Source: Thauera sp.
GTDB lineage: Bacteria > Pseudomonadota > Gammaproteobacteria > Burkholderiales > Rhodocyclaceae
DNA: 27,402 bases
Assembly (NCBI GenBank): GCA_023150215.1
Contig: JAKLLJ010000007.1
Location: 1-27,402 of the forward strand
Direction: 5' to 3'
Position 1 is the first letter of the stretch, and each line of letters starts with the position of its first letter. Below the pieces are notes generated by a model. The model was not told where the DNA came from. It saw nothing but the letters and a program-made list of their open reading frames with translations, and ran no database searches. The position numbers and the translations under genes were made by a program. This document shows positions 7,564-14,784 of the stretch, piece by piece.

Positions 7564-8016
7564 ATGCTGGTGAGCGAGATTCTCGCGATCAAGGGCAAGG
7601 TGTTGTTTACCATCGCCCCCAACAGGCCGCTTGCCGAGGCCGTGGAAGTCATGAACGAGCAGGACGTCGGCTCGCTGGTCGTGTTCTCGCGCGGTGCGAT
7701 GGTCGGCATGCTGACCTTCCGCCAGGTCCTGCAGGCGGTGCAGAAGGGCGGGGCCGACTGGCAGGCGATGAGCGTGGACGAGGTCATGCTGCGCGACCCC
7801 ATGGTCGCTGCGCCCGACATGGAGATGGACGAGTTGCGTCGGCTGATGGTGGAGCATCACCAGCGCTACCTGCCGGTGATGGACGGCACCACCCTGCTCG
7901 GCGTGGTCAGCTTCCACGACGTCGCCAAGGCGGTGCTCGAGGAACAGAGCTTCGAGAACCGCATGCTCAAGAACTACATCCGCAACTGGCCCGAGAGCGA
8001 GGGCGAGGAGCGATGA
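7564..8016 (+). CDS. Two-CBS-domain protein
   Basis: Small cytoplasmic protein of 150 residues made of two tandem CBS motifs (about 10-60 and 75-130) that should form one Bateman module binding an adenosine nucleotide. Typical segments are VMNEQDVGSLVVFSRGAMVGMLTFRQVL and LPVMDGTTLLGVVSFHDVAKAVL. No catalytic domain is attached. ATG 7564 follows a GGAGAC ribosome site (7554-7559) and gives the family-like start MLVSEILAIKGK; the frame is open further upstream into fdxA but without similarity. Stand-alone CBS proteins of this kind are common in Betaproteobacteria, and the partner is unknown. Confidence 0.87.
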   Translation: MLVSEILAIKGKVLFTIAPNRPLAEAVEVMNEQDVGSLVVFSRGAMVGMLTFRQVLQAVQKGGADWQAMSVDEVMLRDPMVAAPDMEMDELRRLMVEHHQRYLPVMDGTTLLGVVSFHDVAKAVLEEQSFENRMLKNYIRNWPESEGEER

Positions 8017-8050
8017 CGGCTCGTGAAGCGGTAAGTTCATAGCGAGCAGT

Positions 8051-8184
8051 GCCGGGCGTCGCGCCCGGCGGCGGCGGATCGACCGCCGCACCTCCATGAA
8101 CGGGTCATGCCCGTTCCGCCGACACCTACACCAAGAACTGGTGCGGCATGGTTGGAATGAGCGGACAGGCGGCTCGCCTGTCCG
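8051..8184. repeat. Cluster of five consecutive hairpins in the fadD upstream region
   Basis: The 243-base gap between the CBS gene and fadD has no plausible gene, but it holds a run of perfect inverted repeats: 8051-8058/8062-8069 (8 bp, loop TCG), 8071-8077/8083-8089 (7 bp), 8098-8104/8110-8116 (7 bp), 8129-8133/8139-8143 (5 bp) and 8162-8171/8175-8184 (10 bp, loop GCT). The arms differ in sequence, so this is not a tandem repeat. No T-tract follows any of them. It could be a REP/BIME-like interspersed element, a structured 5' leader of fadD or an array of operators. Its function is not decidable from sequence. Confidence 0.6.
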
Positions 8185-8259
8185 ACGCCTAGGGAGGGCG
8201 GAGCCGGCGCGCCATCACGGCGCACTGGCGGTATTTCCAGCAACAGGAGGAGGAGAATC

Positions 8260-9921
8260 GTGGAAAAAATCTGGCTCAAGAGCTATCCCCCGGGCATTCC
8301 TGCAGAGATCGACACTAGCGAGTTCCGCTCACTGGGCGACCTTTTCGAACGCAGTGTCGCGCGCTTTGCCGACAAAGCCGCGTATCACTGCATGGGCAAG
8401 TCGATCACCTATTGCGAGCTCGATGCCCTCAGCGCGCGCTTCGGCGCGTATCTGCAAAGCGAACTGAAGCTGCCTCGGGGCGCGCGCGTGGCGCTGATGA
8501 TGCCCAACGTGCTGCAGTATCCGGTTGCGCTGTTTGGCACGCTGCGCGCCGGCTACACCGTGGTCAATGTCAATCCGCTCTACACCGCGCGCGAACTCGA
8601 GCACCAGTTGAAGGATTCCGGGGCCGAGGCGATCGTGATCCTGGAGAACTTCGCCCACACGCTGGACCATGTGCGCGCGAATGTGCCGATCAAGCACATG
8701 GTGGTCACCAGCCTGGGCGAGATGCTCGGCCTGGTGAAGGGGGCGATCGTCGATCTTGTCGTGCGCAAGGTGCGCAAGCTGGTGCCGGCATGGCGGCTCG
8801 ATGGCCATGTGCGCTTCTCGGCTGCGTTGAAGCGCGGCGGTGCGCACGCATTGAAGCCGGCAGCGGTCGGGCACGACGACATCGCCTTCCTGCAATACAC
8901 CGGTGGCACCACCGGCGTGGCCAAGGGCGCGATGCTCACCCACCGCAACATCATCGCCAACCTGCAGCAGGCGCATGCGTGGATCGCGCCCTATGTCGGC
9001 GAGGGCCGCGAGGTCATCATCACCGCGCTGCCGCTCTATCACATCTTCTCGCTGACCGCGAACTGCCTCACCTTCCTGAAGATCGGCGCGAACAACGTGC
9101 TGATCCCCAATCCGCGCGACATCCCCGGCTTCGTCAAGGAGCTCGGCCAGCACCGCTTCACCGTGATCACCGGCGTCAATACGCTGTTCAATGCGCTGCT
9201 CAACAACGCGGAGTTCGCCAAGCTCGATTTTTCCGCCCTTCGCGTGACCCTGGGCGGCGGCATGGCGGTGCAGCAGGCGGTCGCCGAGAAATGGAAGAAG
9301 GTGACCGGGGTGCCGCTTGTGGAGGCCTACGGTCTCACCGAAACCTCGCCCGCGGTGACGATCAATCCGCTCGATCTCGCGGAGTTCAATCATTCGATCG
9401 GACTGCCGATCTCCTCGACCGAGGTCAGCATCCGCGACGACGAGGGGAACGAGCAGGGCATCGGCCAGCGTGGAGAGCTCTGCGTGCGGGGCCCGCAGGT
9501 CACGCCGGGCTACTGGCAGCGTGCGGAGGAGACCGCGCGCGTGTTCACCCCCGACGGCTTCCTGCGCACCGGTGACATCGCCACCATCGACGAGCGCGGC
9601 TTCGTCAAGCTCGTCGATCGCAAGAAGGACATGATCCTGGTGTCGGGCTTCAACGTCTATCCGAACGAGATCGAGGATGTCGTCGCCGGTCATCCTGGCG
9701 TGCTCGAGGTCGCCGCAGTGGGCGTCCCCGACGAGCGCAGCGGCGAGGTGGTAAAAGTGTTCGTGGTGCGCAAGGACCCCGGTCTTACCGTCGAGGCACT
9801 GATCGCCTACTGCCGCGAGAATCTCACCGGCTACAAGGTGCCGCATCATGTCGAGTTCCGCGACGAACTGCCCAAGAGCAATGTCGGCAAGATCCTGCGC
9901 CGCGAGCTTCGGCCCAAGTGA
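8260..9921 (+). CDS. fadD: Long-chain fatty-acid--CoA ligase
   Basis: Activates fatty acids with ATP and CoA to acyl-CoA, the entry step of beta-oxidation, at the inner face of the membrane. The 553 residues closely follow E. coli FadD: N-terminal EKIWLKSYPPGIPAEID, RVALMMPNVLQYPVALFGTLRAG, the AMP-binding P-loop YTGGTTGVAKGAMLTH (about 211-226), VEAYGLTETSP, the hinge VDRKKDMILVSGFNVYPNEIEDVV and the catalytic-lysine end LPKSNVGKILRREL. The start is GTG at 8260, set by a strong GGAGGAGGAG ribosome site at 8246-8255 and by agreement with the FadD N terminus. It is preceded by the hairpin cluster. Confidence 0.95.
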   Translation: MEKIWLKSYPPGIPAEIDTSEFRSLGDLFERSVARFADKAAYHCMGKSITYCELDALSARFGAYLQSELKLPRGARVALMMPNVLQYPVALFGTLRAGYTVVNVNPLYTARELEHQLKDSGAEAIVILENFAHTLDHVRANVPIKHMVVTSLGEMLGLVKGAIVDLVVRKVRKLVPAWRLDGHVRFSAALKRGGAHALKPAAVGHDDIAFLQYTGGTTGVAKGAMLTHRNIIANLQQAHAWIAPYVGEGREVIITALPLYHIFSLTANCLTFLKIGANNVLIPNPRDIPGFVKELGQHRFTVITGVNTLFNALLNNAEFAKLDFSALRVTLGGGMAVQQAVAEKWKKVTGVPLVEAYGLTETSPAVTINPLDLAEFNHSIGLPISSTEVSIRDDEGNEQGIGQRGELCVRGPQVTPGYWQRAEETARVFTPDGFLRTGDIATIDERGFVKLVDRKKDMILVSGFNVYPNEIEDVVAGHPGVLEVAAVGVPDERSGEVVKVFVVRKDPGLTVEALIAYCRENLTGYKVPHHVEFRDELPKSNVGKILRRELRPK

Positions 9922-9950
9922 CGCCGGTAAAGGCACCCGACTATTTTTTC

Positions 9951-9980
9951 TTGTGCGGTGCATCGTTTCGTGATTAAACT
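9951..9980 (+). promoter_or_regulatory. Candidate promoter of the ivbL-ilvBN operon
   Basis: TTGTGC (9951-9956) and TAAACT (9975-9980) are separated by 18 bases, in an A/T-rich pocket between fadD and the leader peptide. This would start transcription near 9987, about 35 bases before the leader ATG. Both boxes are only partial matches. Confidence 0.4.
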
Positions 9981-10020
9981 TCGCGACGCTTTGTTTCGAG
10001 TTCAGGTTCAGGCTTCAGGC

Positions 10021-10101
10021 ATGTCCTTCACCGGTCGCACCCCCTTCGTATCGCTGTTTGCCGTCGTACGCGTAGTAAGCGTAGGCAGGCGCGCGCCGTA
10101 A
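10021..10101 (+). CDS. ivbL: ilvB operon leader peptide (IvbL-like), 26 residues
   Basis: A short open frame, ATG 10021 to TAA 10099-10101, encoding 26 residues. It contains six valines: residue 10, then residues 15, 16, 18, 19 and 21 clustered in the segment AVVRVVSVGRRAP. From memory, the E. coli ilvB leader peptide IvbL ends with a Val run, one Arg, more Val, then Gly and Ala-Pro; the order here is the same (VVRVV, V, G, AP). A strong terminator-like hairpin begins 32 bases after its stop and ilvB follows, as in an attenuated operon. No strong ribosome site is seen; an AGG lies at 10017-10019 region. The role would be to sense valyl-tRNA charging. The peptide itself probably has no function after synthesis. 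Confidence 0.75.
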   Translation: MSFTGRTPFVSLFAVVRVVSVGRRAP

Positions 10102-10174
10102 CGGGACCGGATACTCGAAACACAGGATTACCAGACCCCCGTCGGCGCGCAAGCCCGGCGGGGGTCTTGCTTTT
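10091..10174 (+). promoter_or_regulatory. Transcription attenuator of ilvBN (antiterminator and terminator arms)
   Basis: Terminator: 10133-10141 (AGACCCCCG) pairs with 10159-10167 (CGGGGGTCT); a G-U pair and three more G-C pairs (10143-10145 with 10155-10157) extend it to 13 bp. TGCTTTTG follows, a short T-run at 10171-10174. Antiterminator: 10091-10098 (GCGCGCCG) is perfectly complementary to 10143-10150 (CGGCGCGC), which includes the top of the terminator's left arm, so the two pairings compete. A ribosome stalled on Val codons 15-19 would leave 10091-10098 free; one reaching the stop at 10099 would cover it and let the terminator form. This is inferred by analogy with E. coli ilvB. Confidence 0.72.
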
Positions 10175-10218
10175 GTGCCCGCCGGTCAGCCACCGAATCC
10201 GCAGCCAAGGAGAGCAAC

Positions 10219-11892
10219 ATGATGCAAATGACCGGCGCACAACTGATGGTGCGCCTTCTCGAACGCCAGGGTGTGCGCACGATCGCCGGCATTCCCGGCG
10301 GCGCGATCCTGCCGTTCTACGACGCCCTCTCGGGCAGCGCGCAGATTCGCCATGTGCTGGCGCGCCACGAGCAGGGCGCAGGCTTCATGGCCCAGGGGAT
10401 GGCGCGCGTGTCCGGCGTGCCGCAGGTGTGCATCGCCTCCAGCGGCCCGGGCGCGACCAACCTCGTCACCGCGATCGCCGACGCCTGCCTCGACTCGATC
10501 CCGATGGTCGTCATCACCGGCCAGGTGCCGCAGGCGATGATCGGTACCGACGCCTTCCAGGAGGTCGACATCTACGGCATCACGGTGCCGATCACCAAGC
10601 ACAACTTTCTCGTGCGCTCGGCGCAGGAACTGCTCGCGGTGGTGCCGGACGCGTTCCGCATCGCCATGTCCGGCCGCCCCGGGCCGGTGCTGATCGACGT
10701 GCCGAAGGACGTGCAGAACCAGCTCATCACGATCACCGAGTCCGAGTTGCCGGCGCCCGCGGTTGCCGACCCCGCGCCGCAACTCGACATGGCGGCGATC
10801 GAAGCGGCGGCGAAGATGATCAACGCCGCCGAGCGGCCGGTGCTCTATCTCGGTGGCGGGGTGGTCGCCTCCGGCGCCGCGTCGCTCGCGGTGCAGCTGG
10901 CCGAGCAGGCCGGGCTGCCGACCACGATGACGCTGATGGGGCTCGGTGCGATGCCGATCGATCATCGGCTTTCGATCGGCATGCTCGGCATGCACGGCGC
11001 GCGCTACACCAACTTCGTGCTCGAGGAGTCCGACCTGCTGATATGCGTGGGGGCGCGCTTCGACGATCGTGCGATTGGCCGCGCCGCGCAGTTCTGCCCG
11101 AACGCGAAGATCGTGCATATCGACATCGATGCCTCCGAGCTGCACAAGATCAAGAGCGCTCACGTCGCCGTCCACGCCAACGTGACGTGCGCGCTCGAGG
11201 CCCTGCTGCCGCGCGTGCAGGCGGCGCAGCGCGAGCACTGGCTGGCGCATGTGGACAGCCTGAAGGCGCGCTTCCCGATGCAGTTTCCCGGGCAGGACGA
11301 TGCGCGCAGCCACTACGGCCTGATCCATGCCGTGGCCAGTGCGCTCGACGACGACGCGATCGTCGCCACCGACGTCGGCCAGCACCAGATGTGGGTCGCG
11401 CAGGCCTATCCCTTCCGCCGTCCGCGCCAGTGGCTCACCTCGGGTGGTCTGGGCACGATGGGCTTCGGCCTGCCGACCGCGATCGGCGCCGCGCTCGCCG
11501 AGCCCGCGCGCACCGTGGTCTGCTTCACCGGCGACGGCAGCTTCAAGATGAACATCCAGGAGCTTGCGACGCTGGCCGAGGAGGGCCTCAACGTCAAGAT
11601 CGTGCTGATGAACAACAACGCGCTCGGCCTGGTGTACCAGCAGCAGACGCTGTTCTACGGTCAGCGCCTGTTCGCTTCGAAGTACCGCACCGAGCCCGAC
11701 TTCGTGAAGATCGCCGAGGGCTTCGGCGTGCCGGCGGTGGATCTCGATCTCGCCGACAATCCGCGCGCCGCGCTCGCCGAGGCGCTGCACCGCCCCGGTC
11801 CGTGCCTGATCCACGCGACGATCGACCGCGAACAATTCGTCTACCCCATGGTGCCGCCGGGTGCCGCCAACACCGAGATGATCGGAGGCTGA
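10219..11892 (+). CDS. ilvB: Acetolactate synthase isozyme I, large (catalytic) subunit
   Basis: ThDP-, FAD- and Mg-dependent condensation of two pyruvates, or pyruvate and 2-oxobutyrate, the first common step of valine, leucine and isoleucine synthesis. The 557 residues include the catalytic Glu51 (ARHEQGAGFMAQGMAR), CIASSGPGATNLVTAIADA, GTDAFQEVDIYGIT and the ThDP motif GDGSFKMNIQE ending in NNN. The C terminus YPMVPPGAANTEM and the HEQGAGF segment resemble E. coli IlvB more than IlvI. ATG 10219 has an AAGGAGAG ribosome site (10207-10214). It is followed without a gap by ilvN and preceded by the valine leader and attenuator. A separate ilvIH-type enzyme is expected elsewhere in the genome (inference). 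Confidence 0.94.
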   Translation: MMQMTGAQLMVRLLERQGVRTIAGIPGGAILPFYDALSGSAQIRHVLARHEQGAGFMAQGMARVSGVPQVCIASSGPGATNLVTAIADACLDSIPMVVITGQVPQAMIGTDAFQEVDIYGITVPITKHNFLVRSAQELLAVVPDAFRIAMSGRPGPVLIDVPKDVQNQLITITESELPAPAVADPAPQLDMAAIEAAAKMINAAERPVLYLGGGVVASGAASLAVQLAEQAGLPTTMTLMGLGAMPIDHRLSIGMLGMHGARYTNFVLEESDLLICVGARFDDRAIGRAAQFCPNAKIVHIDIDASELHKIKSAHVAVHANVTCALEALLPRVQAAQREHWLAHVDSLKARFPMQFPGQDDARSHYGLIHAVASALDDDAIVATDVGQHQMWVAQAYPFRRPRQWLTSGGLGTMGFGLPTAIGAALAEPARTVVCFTGDGSFKMNIQELATLAEEGLNVKIVLMNNNALGLVYQQQTLFYGQRLFASKYRTEPDFVKIAEGFGVPAVDLDLADNPRAALAEALHRPGPCLIHATIDREQFVYPMVPPGAANTEMIGG

Positions 11893-12209
11893 TGATGATC
11901 GAACAGGTTTCCGACCCGCTGCCGCAAGCCGGCTATGCCAAGGTCGTTCTGGAACTGGATGTGAACAACCACCCCGGGGTGATGAGCCACATCTGCAACC
12001 TCTTCGCGCGTCGCGCGTTCAACGTCGAGGGCATCCTGTGCATGCCGGTGTCCGACGGCAAGCACTCGCGCATCTGGCTGTTGGTGTTCGATGACCGGCG
12101 CCTCGAGCAGATGATCCGCCAGCTCGAGAAGCTCGAGGATGTGCTCAACGTGCGCCGTCATGGTGCCGAGCACGAGGTCTTCGAGCGCCTGGAGGGCTTC
12201 TTCCACTGA
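11892..12209 (+). CDS. ilvN: Acetolactate synthase isozyme I, small regulatory subunit
   Basis: ACT-domain regulatory subunit of 105 residues; the short length matches IlvN (about 96) and not IlvH (about 160). Characteristic segments are LDVNNHPGVMSHICNLFARRAFNVEGILC and RIWLLVFDDRRLEQMIRQLEKLEDV. It binds valine for feedback inhibition and stimulates IlvB. ATG 11892 overlaps the ilvB stop (TGATG). The second in-frame ATG at 11895 is better spaced from the GGAGG at 11884-11888 and could be the real start. The IlvB/IlvN pairing supports isozyme I identity. Confidence 0.92.
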   Translation: MMIEQVSDPLPQAGYAKVVLELDVNNHPGVMSHICNLFARRAFNVEGILCMPVSDGKHSRIWLLVFDDRRLEQMIRQLEKLEDVLNVRRHGAEHEVFERLEGFFH

Positions 12210-12242
12210 GGCTTGTGCGGGCCGTCGCGACCGCGCCGATTG

Positions 12243-12300
12243 CAGCCCGCGGCGGGCTGAAGGGGACGGGGTGTGCGTGCTAGACTCGCGCCCCGTCCCC
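12243..12300 (+). promoter_or_regulatory. aroC promoter region with two inverted repeats
   Basis: TG at 12278-12279 followed by C and TAGACT (12281-12286) forms an extended -10 element without a good -35. It sits in the 19-base centre of a perfect 10-bp inverted repeat, GGGGACGGGG (12262-12271) and CCCCGTCCCC (12291-12300). Just upstream is another perfect inverted repeat, CAGCCCGC (12243-12250) and GCGGGCTG (12252-12259). The first could terminate ilvBN and the second could be an operator or a 5' mRNA structure; no T-tract follows either. Confidence 0.45.
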
Positions 12301-12378
12301 GTCCATTTGAGATGCCCCGCGCAGTGCGCGCATGCCGTCCGGCTGCGCTGCGCCGTGGAGGCGAAAAGAGAGACCTCC

Positions 12379-13509
12379 ATGTCCGGCAACACCCTCGGCA
12401 CGCTCTTCACCGTCACCTCCTTCGGCGAATCCCACGGCCCGGCGATCGGCTGCATCGTCGACGGCTGCCCGCCGGGACTGGCGATCTGCGAGGCCGACAT
12501 CCAGGCCGAGCTCGACCGCCGCAAGCCGGGCACCTCGCGCCATGTCACCCAGCGCCGCGAACCCGACACGGTCGAGATCCTCTCCGGGGTGTTCGAGGGC
12601 GTCACCACCGGCACCCCGATCTCGCTGCTGATCCGCAACCAGGACCAGCGCAGCAAGGACTACGGCAACATCGCCGACACCTTCCGCCCCGGCCATGCCG
12701 ACTACGCCTACCTGCAGAAATACGGCCTGCGCGACCATCGCGGCGGCGGGCGCTCGTCGGCGCGCGAGACCGCGGTGCGGGTGGCGGCCGGCGCGATCGC
12801 GAAGAAGTGGCTGAAGGAGCGCCACGGCATCGTGATCCGCGCCTGCATGGGCGCGCTCGGTCCGATCGAGATCCCCTTCGTGTCCTGGGACGAGGTCGAC
12901 GGCAACCCCTTCTTCGCCCCCAACGCCGCGATCGTGCCCGAGCTCGAGGCCTACATGGACGCGCTGCGCAAGTCGGGCGATTCGATCGGCGCGCGCATCG
13001 ACGTGGTCGCCGGCGGCGTCCCGGTGGGTTGGGGCGAGCCGGTGTATGGGCGGCTCGACGCCGACATCGCCTACGCAATGATGGGCATCAACGCGGTCAA
13101 GGGCGTGGAGATCGGCGCCGGCTTCAGCGCGGTCGCGCAGCGCGGCACCGAGCACGGCGACGAGATGACGCCGGAAGGCTTCCTGTCCAACCACGCCGGC
13201 GGCGTGCTCGGCGGCATCTCCACCGGGCAGGACATCCTCGCCAGCATCGCGATCAAGCCCACCTCGAGCATCCGCCTCGAGCGCCGTTCGATCGACCGCG
13301 CCGGCAAGCCGGTGATGGTCGCCACCGAAGGCCGCCATGACCCCTGCGTGGGCATCCGCGCCACGCCGATCGCCGAGTCCATGCTGGCGCTGGTGCTGAT
13401 CGATCATGCGCTGCGCCACCGCGCGCAGTGCGGCGACGTGCGCACCGACACCCCGCGCATCCCGGGGCTTGCGCCTGGGGGCCGCCAGCGCCTGCCTTCG
13501 CCGCGCTGA
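12379..13509 (+). CDS. aroC: Chorismate synthase
   Basis: Converts 5-enolpyruvylshikimate-3-phosphate to chorismate with reduced FMN, the last common step to aromatic amino acids. The 376 residues contain family landmarks: TSFGESHGPAIGCIVDGCPPG (about 12-32), LDRRKPGTSRHVTQRREPD, DHRGGGRSSARETA near 125-138, NHAGGVLGGISTGQ and the terminal ATEGRHDPCVGIRATPIAE. ATG 12379 gives the canonical MSGNTLGTLFTVTSFGESHG. The longer open frame upstream overlaps ilvN and lacks similarity. The last 20 or so residues, after PRIPG, are a Gly/Pro/Arg tail of low conservation. Confidence 0.96.
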   Translation: MSGNTLGTLFTVTSFGESHGPAIGCIVDGCPPGLAICEADIQAELDRRKPGTSRHVTQRREPDTVEILSGVFEGVTTGTPISLLIRNQDQRSKDYGNIADTFRPGHADYAYLQKYGLRDHRGGGRSSARETAVRVAAGAIAKKWLKERHGIVIRACMGALGPIEIPFVSWDEVDGNPFFAPNAAIVPELEAYMDALRKSGDSIGARIDVVAGGVPVGWGEPVYGRLDADIAYAMMGINAVKGVEIGAGFSAVAQRGTEHGDEMTPEGFLSNHAGGVLGGISTGQDILASIAIKPTSSIRLERRSIDRAGKPVMVATEGRHDPCVGIRATPIAESMLALVLIDHALRHRAQCGDVRTDTPRIPGLAPGGRQRLPSPR

Positions 13510-13511
13510 GG

Positions 13512-13558
13512 CGATGCGGGCAGGGTGGGGCGGCGCGACTCGCCGCCCGCACGCATCG
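13512..13558. other. Two-tier inverted repeat between aroC and the MFS gene
   Basis: Outer arms 13512-13518 (CGATGCG) and 13552-13558 (CGCATCG) enclose a perfect 8-bp inner hairpin 13528-13535/13541-13548 (GGGCGGCG and complement). No T-run follows, so it is not a classical terminator. It may stabilise or partially terminate the aroC transcript. Confidence 0.4.
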
Positions 13559-13608
13559 GGTGGAGGGACGCGTGTGCCGCGCGCACGCGCGAGGGCGGAG
13601 CGGGCGCG

Positions 13609-14754
13609 ATGATTCCATACTGGCGCCTGTCGGCTTACTACTTCTTCTACTTCGCCTTCATCGGTGCGTTTTCGCCCTACTTCGCGCTCTACCTGCAGTC
13701 GATCGCGCTGTCGGCCACCGACATCGCGTTGCTGATGTCGCTGATGCAGTTGATGCGCGTGCTGGCGCCTAACCTGTGGGGCTGGCTGGCGGAGCGCCTC
13801 GGCCTGCGCATCGCGATCGTGCGCCTGTCGGCGCTCGCCAGCCTGGCGGGCTTCTCGGTGTTCTTCATCACCACCGATTTCGGCGGGCTGTTCGCGGCGA
13901 TGGCGCTGATGGCCTTCTTCTGGAGCGCGGCGCTGCCGCTGATCGAGGGGCTCGCGTTCGCGCACCTCGGAGAGGCCTCGCATCGCTACGGCAGCATCCG
14001 GGTGTGGGGTTCGGTGGGCTTCATCGTCGCTGTGCTGGCGCTCGGCCATTCGCTCGATCACCTGCCGATCAAAGCTGTGCTCTGGGTGACAGCCACCATC
14101 CTCGGCGGGATCGTGTTGTGCAGCTTCGTCGTCCCTGAGGCGCCGCGGCCGCCGGCGCAGAGCGCGACTGCGAGCTTCGGCGATACCTTGCGCCGGCCCG
14201 AGGTTCAGGCGCTCTTCGGTGCCTGCTTCCTGATGTCGGCGGCGCATGGCGCGCTCTACGTGTTCTACTCGATTTTCCTGGTCGACCATGGCTACGACAA
14301 GGCCCTGGTGGGCTGGATGTGGGCGCTCGGCGTGCTCGCCGAGATCGCCGTGTTCATGTTGATGCCGCGCATCACGCAGCGCTTTTCGCTGCGCGCCATC
14401 CTGCTGTTCTCGTTTGCGTGCGCGGTGGCGCGTTTCCTGATGATCGGCTGGGGGGCGGGCAGCCTAGTCGTGCTGCTGGCCGCCCAGGTCCTGCACGGGG
14501 CGACCTTCGGGGCCTATCACGCAGCCGCGATCGCGGTGGTCAACCAGTGGTTCCCCGGTCGCCTGCAGTCGCATGGGCAGGCGCTCTACGGCAGCCTGTC
14601 CTTCGGTGCGGGCGGCATGCTCGGCGGGCTGCTCAGCGGTTACACCTGGGAAAGCCTCGGGGCGGCATGGACGTATACGATGGGCTCGGGTTTCGCGCTC
14701 GCCGGCCTGCTGTGGCTGCTGTTCGGCTGGCGCCGGATGTCCGATGCGGATTGA
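13609..14754 (+). CDS. MFS transporter, 3-phenylpropionate transporter (HcaT)-like
   Basis: Inner-membrane secondary transporter of 381 residues with hydrophobic segments spread over the whole chain, consistent with 12 helices. It starts MIPYWRLSAYYFFYFAFIGAFSPYF and carries the YGSIRVWGSVGFI segment and the ALYGSLSFGAGGMLGGL segment typical of the LacY/HcaT-like branch of the major facilitator family. ATG 13609 follows a GGGCGGAG ribosome site (13593-13600); the frame is open for 28 further codons upstream, but that stretch is Arg/Gly-rich and not membrane-like. The substrate is not deducible, and HcaT is the closest named relative I recognise. It is followed 30 bases later by the M48 protease gene. 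Confidence 0.8.
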   Translation: MIPYWRLSAYYFFYFAFIGAFSPYFALYLQSIALSATDIALLMSLMQLMRVLAPNLWGWLAERLGLRIAIVRLSALASLAGFSVFFITTDFGGLFAAMALMAFFWSAALPLIEGLAFAHLGEASHRYGSIRVWGSVGFIVAVLALGHSLDHLPIKAVLWVTATILGGIVLCSFVVPEAPRPPAQSATASFGDTLRRPEVQALFGACFLMSAAHGALYVFYSIFLVDHGYDKALVGWMWALGVLAEIAVFMLMPRITQRFSLRAILLFSFACAVARFLMIGWGAGSLVVLLAAQVLHGATFGAYHAAAIAVVNQWFPGRLQSHGQALYGSLSFGAGGMLGGLLSGYTWESLGAAWTYTMGSGFALAGLLWLLFGWRRMSDAD

Positions 14755-14784
14755 AGACGGCGGAATTCGAGGAGGCAGGATCCG

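Noticed and set aside
8329..9963. Minus-strand open frame of 544 codons opposite fadD
   Set aside because: Composition is typical of a shadow frame, and fadD is supported over its full length.
10186..11835. Minus-strand open frame of 549 codons opposite ilvB
   Set aside because: It mirrors the third-position GC bias of ilvB and has no recognisable domain; ilvB itself is certain.
12280..14289. Long minus-strand open frame of 669 codons opposite aroC and the MFS gene
   Set aside because: It is rich in Arg, His, Ala and Glu, shows no family motifs and lies opposite two well-supported genes. Such antisense frames are common in high-GC DNA.
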